Origin: Azospirillum brasilense
Lineage (GTDB): Bacteria > Pseudomonadota > Alphaproteobacteria > Azospirillales > Azospirillaceae
Direction of reading: 5' to 3'
DNA length: 64,000 bases
NCBI RefSeq assembly: GCF_003349955.1
Contig: NZ_QLKQ01000021.1
Coordinates: 24,333 to 88,332, forward strand
The stretch's first letter is position 1. Each line of letters begins with the position of its first letter. The notes beneath the pieces are model-generated. The model saw nothing but the letters and a program-made list of their open reading frames with translations. It ran no database searches and had not been told where the DNA came from. The translations under genes were made by a program, and so were the position numbers. This document shows positions 28,239 to 37,064 of this stretch, piece after piece.

Positions 28239-28928
28239 ATGGCGGTCAACGACGGGCTGTCGCGCCTCGTGGCGCGGGCGCAGCCGCGCCACCGCACCAC
28301 CACGGAATTCGTGGAGGCGACGCTGCGCGAGGCGATCCTGACCGGGGTCATCGCGCCGGGCACGCCGCTGCGGCAGGAGGAACTGGCGGAGACCTTCGGG
28401 GTCAGCCGCATGCCGGTGCGCGAGGCGCTGCGCCAGCTGGAGGCGCGGGCGCTGGCCGAATTCCACCCGCACCGCGGGGCCGTCGTCGCGGAAATCTCCG
28501 CGGCGGACGGCGCCGACATCGGGGCGATCCGCATGGCGCTGGAACCGATGGCGCTGCGCCTGTCGCTGCCCAGCCTGACGGCGGCGGACCTCGATCAGGC
28601 GGAGGAGCTGATTGCCGAGATGGATGGAGAGGCCGATCCCGGCCGCATGGGAGAGCTGAACCGGCGCTTCCACATGACGCTCTACGCGCGGGCCGGGCGG
28701 CCCCGTCTGCTGGCGCTGACGGAGCAGCATCTGCTGGCCGCCGACCGCTACCTGCGCTTCCAGTTCGCGGCGCTGGGCTATCGGCCGCGGTCGCAGGACG
28801 AGCACCGCGCGCTGCTGGCGGCCTGCCGGGCGGGGAACGCGGACACGGCCTGCCGGCTCGTCACCGAGCATGTCGGACAAGCCGCGGAGCAGCTCACGGC
28901 GTTTCTGGAGGGGCGCGAAGCGGGGTAA
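28239..28928 (+). CDS. GntR-family transcriptional regulator, FCD subfamily
   Basis: A 229-residue DNA-binding regulator. The N-terminal winged helix (ETFGVSRMPVREALRQLEARAL, near residues 52-75) is followed by an all-helical FCD effector domain with candidate metal-binding His residues in RRFHMTLY, EHRALL and TEHVGQA. The ATG at 28239 has a GGGGAG Shine-Dalgarno. An upstream in-frame codon at 28188 would place the operator inside the gene and is unlikely. It is divergent from benE. It likely represses benE and itself and responds to a carboxylic-acid ligand (inference from family). Confidence 0.92.
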   Translation: MAVNDGLSRLVARAQPRHRTTTEFVEATLREAILTGVIAPGTPLRQEELAETFGVSRMPVREALRQLEARALAEFHPHRGAVVAEISAADGADIGAIRMALEPMALRLSLPSLTAADLDQAEELIAEMDGEADPGRMGELNRRFHMTLYARAGRPRLLALTEQHLLAADRYLRFQFAALGYRPRSQDEHRALLAACRAGNADTACRLVTEHVGQAAEQLTAFLEGREAG

Positions 28929-28938
28929 ACCCCCGCCC

Positions 28939-29958
28939 CTACTCGACCCCCTCGAACGGGTCGCCCTTCAGGCTGGCGCTGAAGCCCAGATACTTCCAGG
29001 TGGTCAGCATGTGGTCGGGCAGCGGCGCCGTCACGTCGATCATCCGGCTGCCGCCGCGCGGGTGCGGCAGGATCAGGCGTCGGGCGTGCAGATGCAGCTT
29101 CTTCTGAATCTCGGCGCCCGGAAGATGGGCCCCCTGCCCGGCGTACTTGCCGTCGCCGAGGATCGGCGTGCCGATGGCGTTCATGTGGACGCGGAGCTGG
29201 TGGGTGCGCCCCGTGCGCGGCCACATGGCGACGAAGGCCGCCTGCTTGCCCAGGTTTTCCAGCACCGAGTAGTAGGTGACGGCGCGCTTGCCGTCGTCCT
29301 CGTCGCCGGCCACCCGCTCGCCCTGCGGCCCGCCTTCCTTGGCCAGCGCGAGGTCGATCTTGCCCTGGTAGGGCTTCGGAACGCCGACCGTGGCGGCCCA
29401 GTAAATCTTGCGCACGTCGCGGCCGCGGAACTGCTCCGTCAGCTTGGACGCCGCGAAGGTGTTGCGCGCCAGCAGCAGGACGCCCGAGGTGTCCTTGTCC
29501 AGCCGGTGCACCAGCTTGGGCCGCTCCTTCGCGTCGAAGCGCAGGGCGTCCAGCATGGCGTCGAGATGCTTGGTGGTGTTGGTGCCGCCCTGCACGGCGA
29601 GGCCCGCCGGCTTGTTCAGCGCGATGACGTCGCCGTCCTTGAAGAGAACCAGCGCCTGGAGCGCCGCGATGTCCTTGTCCGACATGGCCGGCTTCTTCGG
29701 CGCGGGGGCCGCGGCGGCACCCTCCGGCTTGGCCCAGTCGGCCAGCGGCGGGATGCGGATGGACTGGCCGGCGGCGAGCCGGGTCGAGGTCTCCGCCCGC
29801 TTGCCGTCCACGCGGATCTGGCCGGTGCGCAGCAGCTTCTGCAGATAGCCGTGCCCCACGTCGGGGAAATGGCGCTTGAACCAGCGGTCGAGGCGGACGT
29901 CGGCCTCGTCGGACGTCACGGTCCGGGTTTCCACGCTGGGGGACTTGTTCTCACTCAT
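28939..29958 (-). CDS. rluC: RluA-family 23S rRNA pseudouridine synthase (RluC-like)
   Basis: A 339-residue pseudouridine synthase. The N-terminal S4-type RNA-binding domain (DVRLDRWFKRHFPDVGHGYLQKLLRTGQIRVDG region, about 20-65) is followed by the catalytic domain with VLNKPAGL-like (ALNKPAGL) and HRLDKDTSG carrying the catalytic Asp. The later motifs RTGRTHQLRVH and LHARRL are also present. RluC modifies 23S rRNA at U955/2504/2580 in E. coli; the site here is inferred. Its ATG shares one base with the fluC stop (TGATG). It converges on gntR with a 10-bp gap. Confidence 0.93.
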   Translation of the reverse strand: MSENKSPSVETRTVTSDEADVRLDRWFKRHFPDVGHGYLQKLLRTGQIRVDGKRAETSTRLAAGQSIRIPPLADWAKPEGAAAAPAPKKPAMSDKDIAALQALVLFKDGDVIALNKPAGLAVQGGTNTTKHLDAMLDALRFDAKERPKLVHRLDKDTSGVLLLARNTFAASKLTEQFRGRDVRKIYWAATVGVPKPYQGKIDLALAKEGGPQGERVAGDEDDGKRAVTYYSVLENLGKQAAFVAMWPRTGRTHQLRVHMNAIGTPILGDGKYAGQGAHLPGAEIQKKLHLHARRLILPHPRGGSRMIDVTAPLPDHMLTTWKYLGFSASLKGDPFEGVE

Positions 29959-30359
29959 CAAACGGGCACCGAAACAAGAGAACGCACGACCGCGAGGCCG
30001 GCAAAGAAACCCGCGATGGTCAGCACCATCGAGGCCAGGATGTACCCCGCCGCCGCCGGCAGGGCGTTCCGCTCCACCAGCAGACCGACGTCGAGCGTGA
30101 AGGAGGAAAAGGTCGTGAATCCCCCCAGCACCCCGACCATCAGCAGCGCCCGCAGCTCCGGCGAGGGTGACCACACCAGCGCGGCCAGCTCCGCCAGAGC
30201 GCCCATGGTGAAGCAGCCGAGGGCGTTCACGACCAGCGTTCCGTAAGGGAACTGCGTGCCCAGCCATTGGCCGACCGCCGTCATCAGCAGATAGCGCGCC
30301 ATGGACCCGACGGCGCCGCCGACGGCGACCGCGGCGAGCGTGGACGGTGATGCGATCAC
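29958..30359 (-). CDS. crcB: Fluoride exporter CrcB/FluC
   Basis: A 133-residue four-helix inner-membrane protein of the Fluc family, working as a dual-topology dimer to expel fluoride. It has the signature GGAVGSMARY at the N-terminus, the pore Asn in VNALGCFTMG, and GVLGGFTTFSSFT with the phenylalanines and Thr/Ser track of the pore. It is translationally coupled to rluC. I looked for a fluoride riboswitch in the 67 bp upstream and did not see one. Confidence 0.95.
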   Translation of the reverse strand: MIASPSTLAAVAVGGAVGSMARYLLMTAVGQWLGTQFPYGTLVVNALGCFTMGALAELAALVWSPSPELRALLMVGVLGGFTTFSSFTLDVGLLVERNALPAAAGYILASMVLTIAGFFAGLAVVRSLVSVPV

Positions 30360-30426
30360 GGAACCTCCGGAGCGGACGGGACGACGGGCATCCCGCGCGG
30401 ATTAGAGCCAGAAACAGGGCGGTTTG

Positions 30427-31338
30427 TCACGCGCTGGGCGCGGCAAACCCGCCATCCCTGTCGCCCACGCCGAAGATCCAGCCCTCCTGCCGCCGCGCCC
30501 GCGCGTCCATGGCCGGCGGACTCCACACCGCCTCCCGCTTGGCCAGCCAGCGCAGACCCGCCGCCGAGACCAGCGCGTCGGCGTCATGGTCGGTCACCGC
30601 CCCGGACAGGCCGGTGGCTGGCGCGCCGAGGACGGCCAGCGCGGCGTCGACCGCCGCCCCATCGCGGATCTTGCGCAGCCCGAAGCCGGCGCGGATCAGG
30701 AACAGGCGCGGGTAGATCTCGCAGAAGACGGTGCGGCCCGGCCCCGGCGGATCGAAGGGCCAGACCGCCACCCGGTCCGGCGCCGCCCGCTTCAGGGCGC
30801 GCAGCATGCGCATCCCGGCCAGCCCGCCCTTCCCCACCTGCTTGGCGCCGATCAGCTTGTAGGGGCTCTGCGGGCTGCCATAGCCGTCGGCGCGGCACAC
30901 CCGCTCGGTCAGGCGGTGCGGGTCGCGGTACCAGTCCGGCTGCGTCCCGGCGCGCCAGAAATCGGCGCCGTAGTCCGGGTGCGCGGCGAAGCCGCCCCCG
31001 GCGAAGTCCGGCGCAGCCCCGGCCACCGCCTCCACCCGATCCCACAGGTCGAAGGCCGTCGCCGCGCCGGGATCGGGGAAATAGCGCCCGGCCACGTCGA
31101 AGGGCAGCGAGAAGGCGCAGTCGATTCCGACCAGCGCCGGCCCGCGCTCCAGCCCGTCGAGCAGCCAGTCGAACACGGCGCTGCGCGACCACATCCGGTC
31201 GGCGGGCGCGACGATCCGCGGCGGACCCTCCGCGCCGCATTCGGCCACCGCCACCCCGGCGTAGCGCTTGCCCGCGGCGCCCGACCAGTCGATGGCGATG
31301 AAGCGCGGGAAGGCCGGAACCGCCTCGTCTGCCGTCAT
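30427..31338 (-). CDS. DUF429-like RNase H-fold protein, unknown function
   Basis: A 303-residue cytoplasmic protein with an RNase H-like pattern: FIAIDWSGAAG at the N-terminus, LVGIDCAFSLPF near residue 90, VFCEIYPRLFL near 215 and DHDADALVSAAG near 255. These acidic residues resemble the DUF429 family (putative nuclease). This is inferred from motif spacing only. The ATG at 31338 has GGGGAAGG 6 bases upstream. A GTG two codons earlier overlaps that site. It is 67 bp upstream of crcB on the same strand. Confidence 0.7.
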   Translation of the reverse strand: MTADEAVPAFPRFIAIDWSGAAGKRYAGVAVAECGAEGPPRIVAPADRMWSRSAVFDWLLDGLERGPALVGIDCAFSLPFDVAGRYFPDPGAATAFDLWDRVEAVAGAAPDFAGGGFAAHPDYGADFWRAGTQPDWYRDPHRLTERVCRADGYGSPQSPYKLIGAKQVGKGGLAGMRMLRALKRAAPDRVAVWPFDPPGPGRTVFCEIYPRLFLIRAGFGLRKIRDGAAVDAALAVLGAPATGLSGAVTDHDADALVSAAGLRWLAKREAVWSPPAMDARARRQEGWIFGVGDRDGGFAAPSA

Positions 31339-31422
31339 GCGCACCCTTCCCCGGTCATTTCACGAGCCCCAACGCCGAGCGTCCGGATTTGAACACGCTG
31401 GAATTGCATCCGGACCACTCCC

Positions 31423-31899
31423 ATGACCCTTCGCTCAATCCCAGGTCTTCTCACCGCCCTCCTCGCCTTCACCGCCGCCCCGGCCTGGAGCGGCCCGTGT
31501 CTGGACATTCCGAGCGTCCTGCGCTCCGCCGACCCCGCGCTCAACACGGCGCAGGGCGGGCGTCTCACGCGGCACATCTTCGGCGCGCCGCCGCCGCCGG
31601 ACGCCGCGCAGGAGGTCGGCATGCCCCTGTTCGCCGATCTCTGGGCGTGGCGAGCCGCGTGGAACGCGGTGACCGGTTCTCCGGGCGAGTTCCTGTGCGG
31701 CGAAGAGCTTGGCGGCACCCAGTTCGGCAAGACGCTGAGCGTGCAGGTTCCCGCGCTGTGGTGCGGGGAAACGGATGACATTGGGCGCTGCACCGACGCG
31801 GTTCCGTTCACCAGCACCACCGTCACCTACGTGTTCGAACGGACCGGCCCACCGCACGCCCCGGTCTGGATTCTCGGGGTCGCCTACCCGAAGCCGTGA
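31423..31899 (+). CDS. Secreted protein of unknown function
   Basis: A 158-residue exported protein I do not recognise. A Sec signal (MTLRSIPGLLTALLAFTAAPAWSG) is cut near residue 23. The mature part has four Cys (…GPCLDIP…FLCGEE…LWCGETDDIGRC…), probably two disulfides, and ends with VTYVFERTG…WILGVAYP, a beta-strand pair. It is convergent with rarA (7 bp apart) and divergent from the DUF429-like gene. Confidence 0.75.
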   Translation: MTLRSIPGLLTALLAFTAAPAWSGPCLDIPSVLRSADPALNTAQGGRLTRHIFGAPPPPDAAQEVGMPLFADLWAWRAAWNAVTGSPGEFLCGEELGGTQFGKTLSVQVPALWCGETDDIGRCTDAVPFTSTTVTYVFERTGPPHAPVWILGVAYPKP

Positions 31900-31906
31900 A
31901 ACGCTC

Positions 31907-33244
31907 CTACTCCTCGCCCTCGGCCGCCTTGCGGTCGCGCAGGCGCGCCCAGTAATCCTGGCGCTTCTTGATCTCGCGCTCGAATCCGCGCTCGACCGGC
32001 TGGTAGAAGGCGCGCCGTGCCATGCCCTCCGGGAAGTAGTTCTGGCCGGAGAAGCCGTCCGCCGTGTCGTGGTCGTACTCGTAGCCCTTGCCGTAGCCGA
32101 TCTGCTTCATCAGCTTGGTCGGAGCGTTCAGGATGTGCTTGGGCGGCATCAGGCTGCCGGTTTCCTTGGCGGCGCGCACCGCGCTCTTGTAGGCGGTGTA
32201 GCCGGCGTTCGACTTCGGCGCCGTCCCCAGATAAATCACCAGCTGGGCGATGGCCAGTTCGCCCTCCGGGCTGCCCAGCCGCTCGTAGGCCTCCCAGGCG
32301 GCGGTGGCCTGGGCCAGCGCGTTGGGGTCGGCCAAGCCGATGTCCTCCACCGCGAAGCGGGTCAGCCGGCGGGCGATGTAGCGCGGGTCCTCGCCACCCT
32401 CCAGCATGCGGGCGTACCAGTAGAGCGCCGCGTCGGTGTCCGACCCGCGCAGCGACTTGTGCAGCGCGCTGATGAGGTTGTAGTGCCCCTCCTGCGCCTT
32501 GTCGTAGAGCGGGGCGCGGCGCTGGATGGCGGTGGCGAGCGCGTTGTTGTCGAGAATTGCCCCGTCCTCCGGCACCGGCAGGGCGAACAGCTCCTCGCAG
32601 AGGTTCAGGCAGAAGCGTCCGTCGCCGTCGGCCATCGCCTTCAGCGCGGACCGCGCGTCCGACGTCAGCGGCAGCGGGCGGCCCATCTCCGCCTCGGCCC
32701 GCGACAGCAGCTTCTCCAGCGCCGCGTCGTCGAGCCGGTTCAGCACGAAGACCTGGGCGCGCGACAGAAGCGCCGCGTTCAGCTCGAAGGACGGGTTCTC
32801 GGTGGTGGCGCCGACCAGCGTGACGGTGCCGTCCTCCACATAGGGCAGGAAGCCGTCCTGCTGGGAACGGTTGAAGCGGTGGATCTCGTCGATGAACAGC
32901 AGCGTGCCCTGCCCGGCCGCGCGCCGCGCCCGGGCGGCGTCGAACACCCGGCGCAGGTCGGCGACGCCGGAGAACACCGCCGACAGCGGCTCGAAATGCA
33001 GATCGGTGGACAGGGCCAGCAGCCGCGCGATGGTCGTCTTGCCGCAGCCGGGCGGCCCCCACAGGATCATGGAGGCCAGCCGGCGCGCGGCGACCATGCG
33101 GCCCAGCGGGCCGTCGGGCTTCAGCAGATGCTCCTGCCCGACCACCTCGCCCAGGCTGCGCGGGCGCAGCCGGTCGGCCAGCGGGCGGGGGGCGCCCGCC
33201 TCGAACAGGCCGCCGGTGGCTCCGGAGTCGCCGCGCTTGCTCAT
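31907..33244 (-). CDS. rarA: Replication-associated recombination AAA+ ATPase
   Basis: A 445-residue RarA/MgsA (Mgs1/WRNIP1) clamp-loader-like ATPase that acts at stalled replication forks. The protein has ADRLRPRSLGEVVGQ, Walker A GPPGCGKTT near residue 63, Walker B LFIDEIHRF, sensor 1 GATTEN, and the RarA C-terminal tetramerisation region (SALHKSLRGSD, AIQRRAPLYDK, APKSNAGYTAYK). The frame is open far upstream, but ATG 33244 gives the family start. It is 28 bases downstream of a small lipoprotein gene on the same strand. Confidence 0.96.
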   Translation of the reverse strand: MSKRGDSGATGGLFEAGAPRPLADRLRPRSLGEVVGQEHLLKPDGPLGRMVAARRLASMILWGPPGCGKTTIARLLALSTDLHFEPLSAVFSGVADLRRVFDAARARRAAGQGTLLFIDEIHRFNRSQQDGFLPYVEDGTVTLVGATTENPSFELNAALLSRAQVFVLNRLDDAALEKLLSRAEAEMGRPLPLTSDARSALKAMADGDGRFCLNLCEELFALPVPEDGAILDNNALATAIQRRAPLYDKAQEGHYNLISALHKSLRGSDTDAALYWYARMLEGGEDPRYIARRLTRFAVEDIGLADPNALAQATAAWEAYERLGSPEGELAIAQLVIYLGTAPKSNAGYTAYKSAVRAAKETGSLMPPKHILNAPTKLMKQIGYGKGYEYDHDTADGFSGQNYFPEGMARRAFYQPVERGFEREIKKRQDYWARLRDRKAAEGEE

Positions 33245-33272
33245 CGCCGATCCACCGATCGCACCGGACCGG

Positions 33273-33677
33273 TCACTGGTTGGTGGGCGCGCCGCAGCGC
33301 TGGTAGCACATGCGCAGCGAATGCTGGCAGTTGTCGGTCGGCGAGAAGATGCCGCCGCGGTCCGGACGGTCGAGCCCGCTCTGCGCGCGCGCGGCCACCG
33401 AGTCCATGCAGGAGTTGTTGCTGCGCTCGCACTGCGCGCGGCAGGAATCGTCGCTGCCGACGCCGCCGTCGAGGCGGAGCGAGGGATCCTCGACCCCGCG
33501 GGCCGGGCGCGAGGCCGCCGGCGCCCCGGTGGGAGCGGTGGCGGGAGCGGAGGTGGAGGCCGCCGGAGCACCGCCCACGGCGGCGCCGGATGAACGCCCC
33601 GGCGCGTCCGCGCAGGCGGCGAGCGCAACCAGGGCGAGGGCCAGCACCGGCCCCAGAATGAGTTTCGGACGGAACAT
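33273..33677 (-). CDS. Small Cys-rich lipoprotein of unknown function
   Basis: A 134-residue putative lipoprotein. The hydrophobic signal LILGPVLALALVALAAC ends in a lipobox (LAAC). It is followed by a long Ala/Pro/Ser/Thr linker (residues 25-75) and a C-terminal Cys-rich module (CRAQCERSNNSC … CQHSLRMCYQRCG), which could form two disulfide-stapled helices. ATG 33677 has GGGAG 11 bases upstream. ATG 33695 is an alternative that adds six residues. I do not recognise the family. Confidence 0.72.
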   Translation of the reverse strand: MFRPKLILGPVLALALVALAACADAPGRSSGAAVGGAPAASTSAPATAPTGAPAASRPARGVEDPSLRLDGGVGSDDSCRAQCERSNNSCMDSVAARAQSGLDRPDRGGIFSPTDNCQHSLRMCYQRCGAPTNQ

Positions 33678-33802
33678 CGCGGCTTTGACTCCCATTGTTC
33701 TTGCGTGACCCCGGACGTTGGCGGATGGTCCCCCGCATTGGACCATGCCGCGGGCTCGGCGCCCACTATGCCGGGAACGCAAGCGATAAGGGAATGCCTC
33801 AA

Positions 33803-34066
33803 ATGAGTCCCAACAAATCCGGCCCGTCGCCGCGCCGCCGGACTTCGACCACCGTCTTCGTGGCGTTGCTGATCGGCGGCCTGCTGCTGCTCGTCGTGCG
33901 CATGCTCGCCATGCCCACCGTCAGCGCCGGCGAGGTCGTGCTGCCCCTGCTGGCCGGCATCGGCATGGCGCTGGCCATCGGCGTGATGGTCATGCGCGAC
34001 CGCCGCGAGCGCAACGCCCTGCCCCCGTCGGAGCGCAACCGCCAGGACCGCGGGATGCCGGACTGA
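33803..34066 (+). CDS. Small membrane protein, two helices
   Basis: An 87-residue protein with a basic N-terminus (SPRRRT) and two predicted transmembrane helices: TVFVALLIGGLLLLVVRML and VVLPLLAGIGMALAIGVMVM. The charged C-terminal tail is rich in Arg and Glu. ATG 33803 is chosen because AGGGA lies 9 bases before it. ATG 33794 is almost on top of that site. Function unknown. It converges on the YqaA-like gene with a hairpin in the 49-bp gap. Confidence 0.7.
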   Translation: MSPNKSGPSPRRRTSTTVFVALLIGGLLLLVVRMLAMPTVSAGEVVLPLLAGIGMALAIGVMVMRDRRERNALPPSERNRQDRGMPD

Positions 34067-34091
34067 TTTTCGCCTGATGAATGCGGGTGAC

Positions 34092-34112
34092 GCGCGGGGC
34101 CAAGCCCCGCGC
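34092..34112. terminator. GC-rich hairpin between convergent genes
   Basis: GCGCGGGGC (34092-34100) pairs perfectly with 34104-34112 around a CAA loop. There is no T-run on either side, so it may be an intrinsic terminator of weak type or an mRNA-end stabiliser for the two convergent genes. Confidence 0.45.
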
Positions 34113-34115
34113 CGC

Positions 34116-34694
34116 TCACACGAACTTGAAGCTGAGCAATCCGCCGATGATGATGACCAGCAGAACGGTCGTCACAAGCATCAGCCGCTTCTCGATGATG
34201 TCGCGCACCTGCGGCCCGTAAAAATGCAGCAGGATCGCGATCATATAGAATCGCGAGAAGCGCGCGACGATCGAGCACAGGATGAACACCGTCAGGTCGA
34301 GGTGCGCGAATCCCGCGGTGATCGTCAGCAATTTGTAGGGAATGGGCGTGATGCCCTTGAGAATCAGGAACCAGGGGCCGAATTCGGCGAACATGTCCTG
34401 GAAGCGCTGGAACGATTCCTGCGCGTTGTAGAGGTCGATGATCAGCCGTCCGATGCTCTCGAACAGGTAGAACCCGACCGCGTAGCCGAACATCCCGCCG
34501 ATCAGCGAGGCCAGCGCGCAAATGTTGGTGTAGCGCCAGAGCTTCTTGGGCTCCGCCAGACACATCGGCACCAGCATGATGTCGGGCGGCAAAGGGAAGA
34601 AGGAGCTTTCCGCGAAGGAGACGGCGGACATCCACCAGACGGCGTCCTTGCGGGCGGAGAGCTTGAGAATCCGGTTGTAGAGAGGTTTCAGCAT
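34116..34694 (-). CDS. yqaA: YqaA/DedA-family membrane protein
   Basis: A 192-residue inner-membrane protein of the VTT/SNARE-associated (YqaA) family. It has the re-entrant motif FAESSFFPLPPDIMLVPM near residue 28, GGMFGYAVGFYLFESIGR, and FGPWFLILKGITPIPYKLLTITAGFAHL. Related DedA proteins flip polyprenyl-phosphate or phospholipids. The role of YqaA itself is unclear. ATG 34694 starts the family-like MLKPLYNR. The open frame up to 34787 overlaps the rplQ-operon terminator and is rejected. A second, shorter member lies at 41734-42159. Confidence 0.88.
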   Translation of the reverse strand: MLKPLYNRILKLSARKDAVWWMSAVSFAESSFFPLPPDIMLVPMCLAEPKKLWRYTNICALASLIGGMFGYAVGFYLFESIGRLIIDLYNAQESFQRFQDMFAEFGPWFLILKGITPIPYKLLTITAGFAHLDLTVFILCSIVARFSRFYMIAILLHFYGPQVRDIIEKRLMLVTTVLLVIIIGGLLSFKFV

Positions 34695-34743
34695 ACCGCG
34701 CGCGCGGCGCCCTCCCGAAATGACGGAACCCGAAAACCGGAAA

Positions 34744-34775
34744 CCCTCCCTCCGGGGATGAACCCGAAGGGAGGG
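34744..34775 (-). terminator. Intrinsic terminator of the rpsM-rpsK-rpoA-rplQ operon
   Basis: On the minus strand a 13-bp stem with one G-U pair (34775-34763 / 34756-34744) is followed by TTTCCGGTTTT. It lies 81 bases after the rplQ stop and before the yqaA start. Confidence 0.8.
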
Positions 34776-34855
34776 CCGGTCGGTCACCTATATCGTCGTC
34801 CGCGTCCCGGTGGGCAACGGCGGCGACAAGATTTCACGAACGCTCAACCGTGGGC

Positions 34856-35278
34856 TCAGCCCTCGGCCTCGACCTCGTCCTTGATCTCCACCGGGCCCGA
34901 ATCCTGGCCCTTGGCGGCGACATCGCGGTCGACCAGCTCGATCACGCCCATGGCGGCGGCATCGCCGTAGCGGAAGCCGGCCTTCAGGACGCGGCTGTAG
35001 CCACCCTGGCGGTCCTTGTAGCGGTCGGCCAGAACGGTGAACAGCTTGGTCACCATCGCGTCGTCGCGCAGCTGCGCGAAGGCGAGACGGCGGTTGGCGA
35101 GGCCACCCTTCTTGCCGAGCGTGATCAGACGCTCGACGATCGGGCGCAGATCCTTGGCCTTCGGCAGGGTCGTCTTGATCTGCTCGTGCTTGATCAGCGC
35201 ATTCGCCATGTTCGAGAACATGGCCTTGCGGTGGCTGGTGGTCTTGCTGAACTTACGTCCGGAAACGCCGTGACGCAT
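34856..35278 (-). CDS. rplQ: 50S ribosomal protein L17
   Basis: A 140-residue L17 with the family start [20 protein letters not shown] and the conserved [15 protein letters not shown] and [14 protein letters not shown] segments. The C-terminal tail is acidic, as in other alphaproteobacteria. It is the last gene of the alpha operon. The 221-bp gap to rpoA is unusually long for this gene pair and contains a large palindrome. Confidence 0.98.
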   Translation of the reverse strand: MRHGVSGRKFSKTTSHRKAMFSNMANALIKHEQIKTTLPKAKDLRPIVERLITLGKKGGLANRRLAFAQLRDDAMVTKLFTVLADRYKDRQGGYSRVLKAGFRYGDAAAMGVIELVDRDVAAKGQDSGPVEIKDEVEAEG

Positions 35279-35394
35279 GACGGTCCTCCTTCATGGCGTG
35301 GCCCCCCTCGGGGAGCCGGTGGTGAACCCGACCGCCCAGTCGTTAGAGCTGGTACGGCGCGGGGCGGGCCGGTTGGTGGCCCTGGGAAACATGC

Positions 35395-35483
35395 TGCCCC
35401 CTCCCCGGCCCTCCCCCGCTCTCGCGGGAGAGGGAGCTTGTCCCCTCCCTCGCCGAAGGCGGGGGAGGGTCAGGGAGGGGGCA
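35395..35483. repeat. Large nested palindrome between rpoA and rplQ
   Basis: A 24-bp inverted repeat (35395-35418 and 35460-35483, two mismatches) encloses two smaller palindromes (CTCTCGCGGGAGAG near 35419-35432 and a CTCC…GGAG one near 35444-35467). Transcribed as part of the operon it would fold into a very stable stem. It resembles REP/BIME-like elements but differs in sequence from the pair at 20.7 and 56.7 kb. Confidence 0.8.
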
Positions 35484-35499
35484 ATGAAACCTGCGAGAC

Positions 35500-36519
35500 T
35501 TAGTACGGCTCTTCCAGACGCTTGGCCAGCTCTTCGATGTTCTCGGGCGGCCAGTTCGGGATTTCCATACCGAGGTGCAGACCCATCTGGGCCAGCACTT
35601 CCTTAATCTCGTTCAGCGACTTGCGGCCGAAGTTCGGGGTGCGGAGCATCTCCGCCTCCGTCTTCTGCACCAGATCGCCGATGTAGACGATGTTGTCGTT
35701 CTTGAGGCAGTTGGCCGAACGGACCGACAGTTCCAGCTCGTCCACCTTGCGGAGCAGGTTCTTGTTGAACGGAACCTCCTCGTGCTTCTCCTCGGCGACC
35801 GCGTGGGTCGGCTCCTCGAAGTTGATGAACAGCTGCAGCTGGTCCTGGAGGATGCGGGCGGCCAGAGCCACCGCGTCGTCCGGCTTCACGGCGCCGTTGG
35901 TCTCGACGACCATCGACAGGCGGTCATAGTCGGTGACCTGCCCGACGCGGGCGTTGTCGACCTTGTAGGAAATCTTGCGGACCGGCGAGAACAGCGCGTC
36001 GACCGGGATCAGGCCGATCGGGGCGTCCTCCGGACGGTTCTGGCTGGCCGGGACGTAGCCCTTGCCGGTCTCGACCGTCAGTTCCATGTTCAGGCGGGCG
36101 CCGTTGTCCAGCGTGCAGATCACGAGGTCCGGGTCCATCACCTGGATGTCCGCGCCGGTCTCGATCATGCCGGCCTTCACCTCGCCGGGGCCTTCGGCGC
36201 GCAGGCGCATGCGCTTCGGGCCGTCGCCGCCCATGCGCAGACCCATCGACTTGATGTTGAGGACGATGTCGGTCACGTCCTCGCGCACGCCGGGGATCGA
36301 CGAGAACTCGTGCAGCACGCCGTCGATGTGGATCGCCGTGACGGCCGCACCCTGCAGCGAGGAGAGCAGCACGCGGCGCAGCGCGTTGCCGAGCGTCAGA
36401 CCGAAGCCACGCTCCAGCGGCTCGGCCACGACGGTCGCCGTGCGGTCGGCGTCGTCACCGGGCTGGATGTCCAGCTTGTTCGGCTTGATCAGTTCCTGCC
36501 AGTTCTTCTGAAGAGCCAC
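35500..36519 (-). CDS. rpoA: DNA-directed RNA polymerase subunit alpha
   Basis: A 339-residue alpha subunit. The N-terminal assembly domain ([28 protein letters not shown] region, 30-60) and the C-terminal DNA-binding domain ([18 protein letters not shown] … [17 protein letters not shown]) are both complete. Length is normal. It lies between rpsK and rplQ. Confidence 0.99.
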   Translation of the reverse strand: MALQKNWQELIKPNKLDIQPGDDADRTATVVAEPLERGFGLTLGNALRRVLLSSLQGAAVTAIHIDGVLHEFSSIPGVREDVTDIVLNIKSMGLRMGGDGPKRMRLRAEGPGEVKAGMIETGADIQVMDPDLVICTLDNGARLNMELTVETGKGYVPASQNRPEDAPIGLIPVDALFSPVRKISYKVDNARVGQVTDYDRLSMVVETNGAVKPDDAVALAARILQDQLQLFINFEEPTHAVAEEKHEEVPFNKNLLRKVDELELSVRSANCLKNDNIVYIGDLVQKTEAEMLRTPNFGRKSLNEIKEVLAQMGLHLGMEIPNWPPENIEELAKRLEEPY

Positions 36520-36650
36520 GGTATTACCTCATGCCATCGGGGTGGACACACGACCGCGGGGACCGGCCGTTCCCATCCGAAGGCGCCGCGATGGCTGCGG
36601 CGCCTGTCCCGGAACGGCGGGTCCCCGCGGGTGCGGAGTAGCGGTGCTTC

Positions 36651-37049
36651 TTAGACGCGACGCTTCTTCGGCGGACGGACGCCGTTGTGCGGAATCGGCG
36701 TGACGTCGCGGATCGAGGTGATCTGGAAGCCGATCGACTGCAGGGCGCGCAGCGCCGACTCACGCCCCGAACCCGGACCCTTCACCTCGACCTCGAGGGT
36801 CTTCATGCCGTGCTCCTGGGCCTTGCGGCCCGCGTCCTCGGCGGCGACCTGGGCGGCGTAGGGGGTCGACTTGCGCGAACCCTTGAAGCCCATCGTGCCC
36901 GACGACGACCAGGCAATGGTGTTGCCCTGCGCGTCGGTGATGGTGATCATCGTGTTGTTGAAGGAGGCGTTCACGTGGGCGACGCCGGCGGTGATGTTCT
37001 TGCGCTCGCGACGACGAAGACGCTGCGAAGCGGCTGAGGGCTTGGCCAT
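36651..37049 (-). CDS. rpsK: 30S ribosomal protein S11
   Basis: A 132-residue S11 with [32 protein letters not shown] sequence, [12 protein letters not shown] and the C-terminal [18 protein letters not shown] tail that contacts rRNA. It follows rpsM by 15 bp and precedes rpoA by 131 bp. Confidence 0.99.
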   Translation of the reverse strand: MAKPSAASQRLRRRERKNITAGVAHVNASFNNTMITITDAQGNTIAWSSSGTMGFKGSRKSTPYAAQVAAEDAGRKAQEHGMKTLEVEVKGPGSGRESALRALQSIGFQITSIRDVTPIPHNGVRPPKKRRV

Positions 37050-37064
37050 GGTCCGTGCGTCCTC

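Noticed and set aside
30360..30426. Fluoride riboswitch upstream of crcB
   Set aside because: The 67-bp gap on the minus strand does not show the GG-GAUGG…pseudoknot pattern of the crcB motif.
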